Assembly (NCBI GenBank): GCA_900618065.1
Contig: UYIL01000003.1
Location: 434,001-498,000 of the forward strand
DNA length: 64,000 nucleotides
Direction: 5' to 3'
Source: Streptococcus thermophilus
GTDB taxonomy: Bacteria > Actinomycetota > Actinomycetes > Mycobacteriales > Mycobacteriaceae
Part shown: positions 1 through 7,284 of the stretch, piece after piece
How positions within the stretch are numbered: the first letter of the stretch is position 1
How the letters are laid out: every line of letters begins with the position of its first letter
The notes under the pieces: generated by a model
Databases searched by the model: none
Told to the model about the DNA's origin: nothing
The model's input: only the letters and a program-made list of their open reading frames with translations
Made by a program: the position numbers and the translations under genes

Positions 1-489
1 GCCGTCTTTGTCAGCGACGTCACCGAGTTCAGGGTCGCAGGCCGCAAGGTCTACCTGTCACCGGTGATGGATCTGTTTGACCGTTCAATCGTCGCCCACA
101 CCGTGGCCACATCGCCGTCGACAGCGTTGACCGCCGATTCTTTAACGAAGACGATTAAAAACTGTGCGCCTGAACCTGGGTGGATGATGCACACCGATCA
201 AGGTTTCCAGTACCAGCACTCGTCCTGGCGCAACCTCATTCATGACAACGGTGGTGTTCAGTCGATGTCGCGTAAAGCCAACTGTTACGACAACGCGGTC
301 ATGGAGAATTTCTTCGGGCACTTGAAAACCGAGATGTACCACGGGGAAGTCTTCGACACCGTCGCAGAGTTCAACCAGACGATTGACGAGTACATCCAGT
401 GGTACAACACCGAACGCATCCAACAACGACTCAAGGGCCTGACCCCGATGCAATATCGGAATCAGACCCTTGAAGCCCTAACCGCCTAG
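1..489 (+). CDS. IS3-family transposase OrfB, 5'-truncated by window edge
   Basis: The reading frame is open from base 1, so the gene begins before the window; 162 residues are visible. All three DDE catalytic residues can be seen: Asp in SDVTEF near the fragment start, Asp in HTDQGFQY, and Glu in DNAVMENFF. The end has the usual IS3 motif YIQWYNTERIQQRL and LTPMQYR. This is the catalytic half of an IS3 transposase, normally made by frameshift fusion with OrfA, which is not in the window. The visible part is intact, so the element may be active. Confidence 0.9.
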   Translation, partial: AVFVSDVTEFRVAGRKVYLSPVMDLFDRSIVAHTVATSPSTALTADSLTKTIKNCAPEPGWMMHTDQGFQYQHSSWRNLIHDNGGVQSMSRKANCYDNAVMENFFGHLKTEMYHGEVFDTVAEFNQTIDEYIQWYNTERIQQRLKGLTPMQYRNQTLEALTA

Positions 490-523
490 AATTAAACCAG
501 TCCAACTTTCGGGGGCTAGTTCA
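1..523 (+). mobile_element. Right end of an IS3-family insertion sequence
   Basis: The transposase stop at 489 is followed by a short tail ending in GGGGGCTAGTTCA at 511-523. Read from the other strand this starts TGAACTAGCCCCCG, the TGA-type terminus usual for IS3-family elements. I place the element end at about 523. The left end and the target duplication are outside the window, so exact borders cannot be confirmed. The boundary lies only about 35 bp before the next gene. Confidence 0.75.
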
Positions 524-557
524 TCGTGCGGGGGGCTTTTTGCGCTTTAATCAACTC

Positions 558-1868
558 ATGGCAAACGAACTCGCGCACACTCGCGCGCCGCTAGAGGTCC
601 CGGGGCCGTCGCCTGAAGTTGAGGCGGAGCGCCGCCGCTCGCTGCGGATGCATAAGACATGGGTGACAGGCTTGCTGGTGCTCGCCGCGGTGATTTTCCT
701 TGCGTGCACGTGGTGGATTGAGCACGATGTGCACCGGGCGCCGGCATGGGTGGGCTATGTGCGCGCGGCTGCGGAGGCCGGCATGGTCGGCGGCTTGGCG
801 GACTGGTTCGCTGTGACGGCGCTGTTCCGGTACCCGATGGGCATTCCTATTCCGCACACGGCGCTGGTTCCGAAGAAGAAGGACCAGATTGGAGGCGCTC
901 TGAGTGAGTTCGTGGGCGAGAACTTCCTCAACGCGCAGCTCATTACGGAGAAGGTCTCGGAGGCCAACATCCCGGAGAAGGTCGGTGCGTGGCTAGCCCA
1001 GCCGGAGAATGCGGAGAAGACTTCGGAGCAGGTCGGCCGTTTCACGGCTAACGCGGTCGCAGCAGTCGATCCGAAGGATGCCGAAGCGCTGATCAATCAC
1101 CAGTTCATTGACCGTTTGGCGGAGCCTGCGTGGGGCCCGCCGCTGGGCCGTGCCCTTGACGGGCTGATCGCGGACGGCAAGGTCGAGCCGATCGTGGAGG
1201 AGATCATCTCTTGGGGCCGCAACAAGGTCAACACCATGGAGGAATCCGTGGTCACCATGATCGACGAGCGCATGCCGCGCTGGGCCCCGAAGTTCGCCAA
1301 AGACCTCGTCGGCGAACGCGTGTACCGCGAGCTGCAGGATTTCATGTGGGAGATCGACACCAACCCCGACCATGAAGCCCGCCGCGCTGTCCGGCGCACT
1401 ATTTCGCAGTTCGCGCAGGATCTGCAGTCTGATCCGAAGATGATCACGCGGGTCGAGGGCATCAAAGGCGACATCATGGCGTCTAATGCTGTGCAGTCAG
1501 CGGCGAGCGGCATCTGGGAGACAGCGTCGCAGTCGCTTATCGACGCTTCCACCGACCCCTCCTCCCTCCTTCGCCGCCGGATCGCCGAACTGGCGCAGGA
1601 ATGGGGCACCCGCATCACCACCGATCCACAGCTGCGCGCCGACCTGGACAAGCGGATCGAGGGCGCATCCAGGTTCGTCGCCGACAACTACGCCGGCGAC
1701 ATCACGGCGATCATCTCCGACACCATCGAGCGTTGGGACGGCCGGGAAGCTGCGGACAAAATCGAGCTGATGGTGGGTAAAGACCTGCAGTTCATCCGCG
1801 TTAACGGCACGATTGTCGGTGCTCTGGCTGGCCTTGTCATCTATACCGTGTCGCAGCTGCTGTTTTAA
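558..1868 (+). CDS. DUF445 family membrane protein
   Basis: The product has 436 residues. It has a basic N-terminal tail, one hydrophobic segment at about residues 37-55 (TGLLVLAAVIFLACTWW), the DUF445 core beginning AAAEAGMVGGLADWFAVTALFRYP, a long helical central region, and a C-terminal hydrophobic segment (IVGALAGLVIYTVSQLLF). The family function is unknown; it is probably an envelope protein anchored at both ends. I chose ATG 558 over the upstream TTG at 540 because the family core needs no extra residues. No clear ribosome binding site is present. The IS end is about 35 bp upstream, so the native promoter may have been replaced. Confidence 0.85.
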   Translation: MANELAHTRAPLEVPGPSPEVEAERRRSLRMHKTWVTGLLVLAAVIFLACTWWIEHDVHRAPAWVGYVRAAAEAGMVGGLADWFAVTALFRYPMGIPIPHTALVPKKKDQIGGALSEFVGENFLNAQLITEKVSEANIPEKVGAWLAQPENAEKTSEQVGRFTANAVAAVDPKDAEALINHQFIDRLAEPAWGPPLGRALDGLIADGKVEPIVEEIISWGRNKVNTMEESVVTMIDERMPRWAPKFAKDLVGERVYRELQDFMWEIDTNPDHEARRAVRRTISQFAQDLQSDPKMITRVEGIKGDIMASNAVQSAASGIWETASQSLIDASTDPSSLLRRRIAELAQEWGTRITTDPQLRADLDKRIEGASRFVADNYAGDITAIISDTIERWDGREAADKIELMVGKDLQFIRVNGTIVGALAGLVIYTVSQLLF

Positions 1869-1952
1869 CCCCCGGGTTGTTTGCGGCGGGTCTGTCTAGA
1901 CTGAGAGGCAAACACCCGCCAACGTAGTTTGAAGACCTCTGGAGAGACCCCC

Positions 1953-2579
1953 ATGACGAACCCAACCCCGAACGACCCCGCCAACGACGACACTTTCATG
2001 AACGCTTTGCGCGGGGTCGGCGACGCCTCGCTGAACGCCTGGTCCCGCCTAGGTGACCTCGCTGGTGAGTTCAGCCGCAATTTCCGTGCGGACCGTGATG
2101 CCGACGTGGATACCGGTGCCCACCACACGGACGATGAGGAGCTCACCCACGCGAACACGGGTTTGGCAGAGCAGCTCAAGGCGGCCATCGCTAATGCGCG
2201 CGAGGCCTACCAGGGCGCAGCTAATGATCGGGATTTCCGTGCTGCCACCACGTCTTTCGCCTCGGATGCGGAGTCCATCTTCCGCGATTTCGCCGGCAGC
2301 GTGACGCGCGCCGCCGACACCGCCCGCGAGTCCGCTGAGGCCGATAAGACCAAGGCAGCTTTCAGCTCTGCTCTCGATGAGATCCGTGAGACCTTCAACA
2401 CCGCCGTCGGCCAGGTGCGCACCCGCGCAGCCGAATCCGATGTTGATATCGAAGGCACCGTCGCCGATGCGCGCAGCCGCCTGGAGGAGATGATCGGCCG
2501 AGTGAGCAACACGTTCAACGGAGGGAATAACGCCTCCGATATTGTGGAGCACGAAGCAGAAGACACCGACGACCGTTAG
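1953..2579 (+). CDS. Hypothetical acidic helical protein (CGLAU-type)
   Basis: The 208-residue product is acidic and soluble, rich in Ala, Asp and Glu, with no membrane segment. The region from about residue 60 to 190 looks like long amphipathic helices (repeated ADTARESAEADKTKAAF-like stretches), suggesting a coiled-coil bundle. ATG 1953 is preceded by GGAGAG at a good distance; an in-frame TTG at 1929 has no such support. It lies between DUF445 and DUF2516 genes. I do not recognise a function. The acidic tail (AEDTDDR) follows a region with conserved-looking periodicity. Confidence 0.75.
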   Translation: MTNPTPNDPANDDTFMNALRGVGDASLNAWSRLGDLAGEFSRNFRADRDADVDTGAHHTDDEELTHANTGLAEQLKAAIANAREAYQGAANDRDFRAATTSFASDAESIFRDFAGSVTRAADTARESAEADKTKAAFSSALDEIRETFNTAVGQVRTRAAESDVDIEGTVADARSRLEEMIGRVSNTFNGGNNASDIVEHEAEDTDDR

Positions 2580-2599
2580 AAAGGCTTGGCCTGAACGAC

Positions 2600-2923
2600 A
2601 TGACGCTTCTTAGCTTGCAGAACATGCCGCTTGAGGGGTGGATCATGCTGTCGCCAGTATTGTTCCGCAACCTCCTCATGCTGTTCGTCGGTCTGGCAGG
2701 CATCGCGGGGGCTGTCATGGCGGGCCTGACTCGCTCCGACGCATTCCCGGCAGGGGACCGCATGCCCAAGGTTGCATGGGTGGGCATCTTGCTGGCCAGT
2801 TCACTGGCGTGCCTGAGCGGCGCGGCGTTCCTCGGCCTCATCGGCTGCGTGTTTATCGGCCTGTACTTCTTCGATGTCCGCCCGCACTTGAAGAACATCA
2901 TCGGCGGGAATTACAGCTGGTGA
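2600..2923 (+). CDS. DUF2516 family small membrane protein
   Basis: The product has 107 residues with three predicted membrane segments: about 20-42 (LFRNLLMLFVGLAGIAGAVM), 58-80 and 80-95 (LGLIGCVFIGLYFFDVRP). The pattern ending in YFFDVRPHLKNI is typical of actinobacterial DUF2516. Function is unknown. Its stop codon overlaps the GTG start of the next gene (TGGTGACG), which implies translational coupling. Confidence 0.8.
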   Translation: MTLLSLQNMPLEGWIMLSPVLFRNLLMLFVGLAGIAGAVMAGLTRSDAFPAGDRMPKVAWVGILLASSLACLSGAAFLGLIGCVFIGLYFFDVRPHLKNIIGGNYSW

Positions 2924-3537
2924 CGCAGGAGCTCGCCTGGCTTGCCCCGCAGGTCGGCCGCGATTGCGTCACCTGCGGCACCGCAGGGGATTCTGGGTTC
3001 GCGCCGCTTGTCGGCGTCGCTCGCGCCGGCCACATCGTCGAACCCACCAGCGTTGCCGCTCAAGTCGCGCAGCCGAACTCCGGCAGCGGGTGCGCCAGTG
3101 TCAGCGTCGTCGCCCTCGTCGGGTGGCCGACGGGCCGCCACCACAGCCTGATCAAAGCCGCTGAAGCGCGCCTAGCCATGGACGAAGGAGCAGCTGAAGT
3201 GTGGGTGTCTATCGACGAGACACTACTGGGCACCCCCGAGGGCATGAACGCCGTGCTCGCCGACATCATCGCTGTACGCCAGGTCATAGATGCCCGAGCC
3301 CGCCTCGGCGTGACGTGCTCGGCTGAAGTCGGGGCCAACGCTCTCGGCGAACTCGACACCGCGGCACACCGCGGGGGTGTCGATCTTCTCGCAATTGAAC
3401 TACGGGCGGGGGAACAGCTGTCTGAGCTCAGCATGCTCAGTGAGCTCACCTGCGAGACCGCAGTCTTCGGGCGCATCCCCACACTCGACGCGGCGCTGGA
3501 CCTGCTGCTGGCGGGTGCCGGGCGCGTGTTCGTGTAG
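2920..3537 (+). CDS. DeoC-like (deoxyribose-phosphate aldolase fold) protein
   Basis: The 205-residue product resembles deoxyribose-phosphate aldolase in the central part: SVVALVGWPTGRHHSLIKAAEARLAMDEGAAEVWV matches the family pattern of a phosphate-pocket Gly/Pro segment followed by an A-x-GADE helix. The Schiff-base lysine expected in a FVKTSTG-type strand is missing; the equivalent stretch here reads VDLLAIELRAG. I therefore doubt that it is an active aldolase. The GTG start at 2920 overlaps the DUF2516 stop. In-frame codons extend further upstream but run through the DUF2516 gene. The neighbours give no nucleoside-catabolism context. Confidence 0.65.
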   Translation: MTQELAWLAPQVGRDCVTCGTAGDSGFAPLVGVARAGHIVEPTSVAAQVAQPNSGSGCASVSVVALVGWPTGRHHSLIKAAEARLAMDEGAAEVWVSIDETLLGTPEGMNAVLADIIAVRQVIDARARLGVTCSAEVGANALGELDTAAHRGGVDLLAIELRAGEQLSELSMLSELTCETAVFGRIPTLDAALDLLLAGAGRVFV

Positions 3538-3596
3538 GTGCCGGGAGCCCCACCTGCAGCCGCCTGCTGCCACCTTAAGGCACCGACTAGGCGCAG

Positions 3597-4421
3597 CTAG
3601 ACGGCCAGTTCGTTGAGGTGCACGTTGTGCCCGTAGACAACGATGTTGAACCCGTTGTCGATGACGGAGAAGTCCTGGAACTTCAGTGGGCCGGCCACTT
3701 GATCGTTAATACCGCTCTCAAGGGCCGCGCTGACTGCCTCAGAGAAAAAGTCCGGCAGGTTCCTGCCGAGGATCTGCGTCGACACGGCCGTGAAGGAGAG
3801 CTGATCGTCAGCGATCTCTGGGCGCAGCTCTACCCCGAACGCACCGTTGGAGAAGGTGATGTTGAAGGTGCCGTCGGCAGGATTGGTGTCCACGTCGGAG
3901 ACAGTGAGGATTTCGTTGTACTCGGAGAATCGGCCCTCGTTGGATTCTTCCAGCGCGGCACCAAGTTCCTGCTGCAGCATGTCGCGGACGAGGGCTTTAG
4001 GCACCTCGGTGGAGAGGTAGAGCTCGTCTGCACTCGGGTCTTCGGAATCGAGGACGAAACCGGTGGCGTTAATGGTCGCCGGGGGGTTACCCACGATGGC
4101 GTTGCTATCCGGGGTCAGTGTGGAAGGCACATCAATGCTGATGTGATGCAATTTGCCGCGGGCCAAACCGAAGATGACGGGCATGGCGCCGAAGTGGACC
4201 TCGGCATCCTGTTGGGCAGCGACGGTTTCGGGCGCACTTTCCCGCAAGCTGGTCTTGATCTGATCGGTGATGAACCAGCGCAGCGCTAGTTCAGCAACGA
4301 AGAAAAGCACCAAGATAACGGCAATGATGCCAAGGAAGATTTTCCAGCCCTTACCGGAGGAGCCTGGGGAGCCAGCAGGGCCAGCGGGAGCGGCTGGGCC
4401 CGCAGGATACATGCGTGTCAT
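3597..4421 (-). CDS. LmeA-family phospholipid-binding protein (DUF2993)
   Basis: The 274-residue product begins with a Pro/Ala/Gly-rich cytoplasmic tail, then one membrane segment (about residues 27-47, IFLGIIAVILVLFFVAELAL), then an extracytoplasmic domain of the DUF2993/LmeA type, with the early motif FITDQIKTSLRESAPE followed by GKLHHISIDVP. The mycobacterial LmeA family binds phospholipid and supports lipomannan elongation in the envelope; transfer of that role here is inference. It is convergent with the DeoC-like gene. The start may be a few codons later (MYPAGP). Confidence 0.75.
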   Translation of the reverse strand: MTRMYPAGPAAPAGPAGSPGSSGKGWKIFLGIIAVILVLFFVAELALRWFITDQIKTSLRESAPETVAAQQDAEVHFGAMPVIFGLARGKLHHISIDVPSTLTPDSNAIVGNPPATINATGFVLDSEDPSADELYLSTEVPKALVRDMLQQELGAALEESNEGRFSEYNEILTVSDVDTNPADGTFNITFSNGAFGVELRPEIADDQLSFTAVSTQILGRNLPDFFSEAVSAALESGINDQVAGPLKFQDFSVIDNGFNIVVYGHNVHLNELAV

Positions 4422-4535
4422 GGAAAGCCATTCTCGTTGACTTCAGTGCCGATTGCCAACCTGCTTGCACATGAATCAGCTGTGAACTGGCTGGAACCTG
4501 CTTTTCGGGGCATTTCTCGCCTTTCCTCGTCATTG

Positions 4536-5348
4536 CTACTTGCGTGGTGCCACGACATCCCAGGCTACCGTGAGAGTGTTGTCGCGGATGCGGCGGCGGA
4601 TGGGGTCGAGGGGCCAGCCGTCGGCAAGCAAAAGTGCGCGTGCCTCCCGCCAGCGGACGCGCGGTCCGTGCGGCGCCCACCCAGACGAGCGCTCCCAGGC
4701 AGCGTCTGCGGCGCAGAGGAGCTCATGAATCGGTTCGCCGGGGACATTGCGGTGGATGAGCACCTTCGGTAGGCGCTCGGCGACGTCGCTCGGTTTATTC
4801 ACATCTTCCGGGTCCCACGCCAGCGTCAACGACTCCGGCCCAGTCGCGCTGAGCAGCACCCACGCCGCGCGGCGGCCCAACTCGTCGCAGGTGCCCTCAA
4901 TGAACAACCCGCCGGGGGCGAGCCGACCGCACACAGACGCCCAAGCCGCCTCCACGTCCGCAACGTCGTACTGCCGCAGCACGTTGAACGCCCGGACCAA
5001 GTGCGGCTGGTAGCCGGCCAGCTCGAACCCGCCGAGTTCGAAGGTGACGCCGTCGCGGGGCGGAAGCACCCGCTCCGGGTCTATTTCGAGTCCGATCACG
5101 CGGGCAGCAGGGTTGATTTGGCGCATCCAGCGGGCCCATTCGACGGTGGTGGTGTGGGAGGCGCCGTATCCGACGTCGATAAGCAAAGGCGAATGCTCCC
5201 CGCGCAACAGCGACTGGACCTGCGGGTGGTAGCGCGTCCACCTGTCGGAGCGGCGCAGGCGGTTATACCCGGTGGTGCCGCGGGTGATCACACCAAAAGG
5301 CCGACCAGGCCCAGTCTGCGCGCGCAGATTGTGGGCGTGGTCGGCCAT
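4536..5348 (-). CDS. Class I SAM-dependent methyltransferase
   Basis: The 270-residue product has a Rossmann methyltransferase core. Motif I is LLIDVGYGASHTTT (about residues 55-68), and the acidic loop that contacts the ribose is GLEIDPER. The substrate is unknown. The N-terminus carries the RPFGVITRGTTGYNRLRR motif found in actinobacterial homologues beside murB. Motif I is encoded with the dispersed word CGTCGATAAGC at 5174-5184. The gene runs in the same direction as the LmeA-like gene and DUF2505. Confidence 0.75.
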   Translation of the reverse strand: MADHAHNLRAQTGPGRPFGVITRGTTGYNRLRRSDRWTRYHPQVQSLLRGEHSPLLIDVGYGASHTTTVEWARWMRQINPAARVIGLEIDPERVLPPRDGVTFELGGFELAGYQPHLVRAFNVLRQYDVADVEAAWASVCGRLAPGGLFIEGTCDELGRRAAWVLLSATGPESLTLAWDPEDVNKPSDVAERLPKVLIHRNVPGEPIHELLCAADAAWERSSGWAPHGPRVRWREARALLLADGWPLDPIRRRIRDNTLTVAWDVVAPRK

Positions 5349-5390
5349 TTTCTAGGGGTGTCTCGTTCGCGAGCGGTTTTACAAACGCAA

Positions 5391-5882
5391 CTACAGGTTC
5401 TCAGAGATCCACACGTCAGTGAGCTCGCCTTCCTGACTGAACAGGTCGCCGAGCGCCTCGCCGACCTTCGGCTCAATAGCCGGGCCCATGAACGGAATAT
5501 TCACGGAGACCTCATTGTCGTAGCTCAGGGTGGTGGTGTCACCCGTGCCGGCGAGCTTGATGGAGCCGCCGAAGTCGACTGGGGTGCCCTTGACGTCCGC
5601 GGTGTAGGAAATGTCCGCGTTCTCACCCTCGAGCGCGCCGATGTTGACCACGCGCTTCACCTTCAGAGCCTGGGACACCATGGACTGCACGGCCTCCGGC
5701 AGCACGGTGGTCGGCAGAACCTCGTACAGGGTGACGGAGTTGTCGGTGAACTCCGCGACCCGGCCCGGCTCGGGGGAGAGGTGGTGCGCAATGTAATCCC
5801 AGTACTCGCGCGTAGACAGTGCCTTGTGCACTTTCTGCGCCGGCTGGTTAATGGTCACAGTGTTTTCGCTATGAGTTGCCAT
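5391..5882 (-). CDS. DUF2505 domain protein (START/SRPBCC-like fold)
   Basis: The 163-residue product starts TINQPAQKVHKALSTREYWDYI, which has the shape of a DUF2505 polyketide-cyclase-like ligand-binding domain. It has no membrane segment. Function is unknown; such proteins often bind hydrophobic ligands. The ATG at 5882 has no ribosome binding site, but TAGTCT ends 7 nt upstream on the same strand, so the mRNA is probably leaderless. It is divergent from murB with a gap of only 24 bp. Confidence 0.8.
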   Translation of the reverse strand: MATHSENTVTINQPAQKVHKALSTREYWDYIAHHLSPEPGRVAEFTDNSVTLYEVLPTTVLPEAVQSMVSQALKVKRVVNIGALEGENADISYTADVKGTPVDFGGSIKLAGTGDTTTLSYDNEVSVNIPFMGPAIEPKVGEALGDLFSQEGELTDVWISENL

Positions 5883-5906
5883 GGGATACAGACTACCTTT
5901 GTTTAC
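5883..5906. promoter_or_regulatory. Divergent promoter with overlapping -10 elements
   Basis: The 24-bp gap holds TAGTCT on the minus strand (plus coordinates 5890-5895) and TACCTT on the plus strand (5894-5899). Each ends 7 nt before its start codon (ATG 5882 minus, GTG 5907 plus). The two hexamers overlap by two bases, so polymerase can probably serve only one direction at a time. Confidence 0.6.
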
Positions 5907-6983
5907 GTGTCTGAATCATTAGCGCCCCGGAGCTTCAAGGATCTCACTACGCTGCGCGTCGGCGGTGTGCCACGTGCGGTGCACCGCGCGGAAACAGCCG
6001 AGGAGCTCGCACGCACCGTCTCGCTTCTCGACGCTTCCACCACCCCCCTCATCATCGTCGGCGGTGGCTCGAACCTCGTGGTGGCCGAAGGCGATCTGGA
6101 CCTCGACGTGGTCCTTGTGGCGAACGACGACGTGACGGTCAATGCAGACGGTGTACCGGGCCTGGTCCGCGCTGGGGCCGGGGCAGTCTGGGACGACGTG
6201 GTCGCCGAGACCGTCGCGGCGGGGCTGTCCGGCATTGAGGCCTTGTCCGGCATCCCGGGCTCGGCTGGTGCGACCCCTGTGCAAAACGTCGGCGCCTACG
6301 GTGCCGAGGTCTCCGACGTGCTCACCCGAGTGCGCCTGTACAACCGCGAAACCGGTGCCGACGAGTGGGTGCCCGCCAGCTCGCTCGACCTGGCGTACCG
6401 CTACTCCAACCTGAAGTTCACTGGCCGTGCCGTTGTCCTGGAGATCGAGATGCAGCTAGAGCCGTCCGAACTCTCCATCCCGTTGCGCCACCTGGGCGGG
6501 GAGCGCCTCCCGCTTGCCGACGCCCGCGCAGAGATCCTCCGCGTCCGCGCCTCCAAAGGCATGGTCTTAGATCCAGACGACCACGACACCTGGTCCGCCG
6601 GGTCCTTCTTTACCAACCCGATCGTGTCCCCGGCCGTGGCCGACCGCGTGGCTGAGCTTGTCAACGAAGCATTGCCGGGGGAAGGTGACACCATGCCCCG
6701 TTACCCGGTGCCCGCTTCTTCAGATCACCCCGACGGAGCAGTGAAGCTCTCCGCCGCCTGGATTATCGAGCGCGCCGGCTTCCCCCGCGGCTACCCCGGC
6801 GAGACTAATCCCGACGCTCCGGCCCGGCTGTCCACCAAGCACACCCTTGCGCTGACCAACCGTGGCACCGCCACCGCCGACGACATTGTCGCCTTGGCCC
6901 GCACCATCCGCGCGGGTGTCCAGGACAGGTTCGGTGTGACACTCGAGCCGGAGCCGGTATGGATCGGGGTCTCGATCGACTAG
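5907..6983 (+). CDS. murB: UDP-N-acetylenolpyruvoylglucosamine reductase
   Basis: MurB reduces UDP-GlcNAc-enolpyruvate to UDP-MurNAc with NADPH and FAD in peptidoglycan precursor synthesis in the cytosol. The 358-residue product shows the FAD-binding segments IIVGGGSNLVV and SGIPGSAGATPVQNVGAYG, the catalytic serine region SAGSFFTNP, and a late glutamate in TLEPEPVW. I take GTG 5907 as the start: a -10 hexamer TACCTT lies 7 nt upstream, so the transcript is probably leaderless. An ATG at 5871 is in frame but lies within the divergent gene. The stop is followed by a strong hairpin. Confidence 0.92.
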   Translation: MSESLAPRSFKDLTTLRVGGVPRAVHRAETAEELARTVSLLDASTTPLIIVGGGSNLVVAEGDLDLDVVLVANDDVTVNADGVPGLVRAGAGAVWDDVVAETVAAGLSGIEALSGIPGSAGATPVQNVGAYGAEVSDVLTRVRLYNRETGADEWVPASSLDLAYRYSNLKFTGRAVVLEIEMQLEPSELSIPLRHLGGERLPLADARAEILRVRASKGMVLDPDDHDTWSAGSFFTNPIVSPAVADRVAELVNEALPGEGDTMPRYPVPASSDHPDGAVKLSAAWIIERAGFPRGYPGETNPDAPARLSTKHTLALTNRGTATADDIVALARTIRAGVQDRFGVTLEPEPVWIGVSID

Positions 6984-7013
6984 GGGTGCGCCCTCGCCTG
7001 CGGGCGCACCCCT
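6982..7013 (+). terminator. Hairpin terminator after murB
   Basis: A perfect 12-bp stem, AGGGGTGCGCCC (6982-6993) with GGGCGCACCCCT (7002-7013), starts at the last base of the murB stop. There is no U-tract, as is common in high-GC actinobacteria. Confidence 0.7.
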
Positions 7014-7044
7014 AGCGCGCTTACCTGGCGCGCGCCGGCCCGCT

Positions 7045-7162
7045 CGTGGTTCCAGCTGTGCAAAAGTTGACATTTCGATTGTATTGGTAGAGCGATAGAA
7101 ACTCTCTACCAGGAATTTTAAAACCATTAACTGAAGCGCATGTAAAGTTTTGCACAACCACG
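7045..7162. repeat. AT-rich element with imperfect terminal inverted repeats
   Basis: This lies in the 301-bp murB-fadD gap. The left arm, CGTGGTT then GTGCAAAAGTTGACA (7045-7072, with a 6-bp insert), matches the reverse complement of TGTAAAGTTTTGCACAACCACG (7141-7162); the outer 7 bp are identical and 13 of the next 15 match. Between them is an AT-rich stretch with an 8-bp hairpin, TGGTAGAG (7085-7092) and CTCTACCA (7104-7111). Base composition differs sharply from the neighbours. It has the form of a small non-autonomous element or a structured RNA; no coding potential was seen. Confidence 0.4.
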
Positions 7163-7185
7163 CGGATGCTCGCGTGCTCATACGA

Positions 7186-7232
7186 AAACCCGGCCAGGTG
7201 CGGAACCAGGATGGTTCGACCTGGCCGGGTTT
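7186..7232. terminator. Bidirectional hairpin terminator between murB and fadD
   Basis: AAACCCGGCCAGGT (7186-7199) pairs perfectly with ACCTGGCCGGGTTT (7219-7232). Flanking A and T runs let it work on both strands, which fits its place between two convergent genes. Confidence 0.75.
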
Positions 7233-7284
7233 CTGCGAGGGCTTAGCCGAGCTGGGCTAGCGCTGGAGCCCCGGGTCCTAGTGA

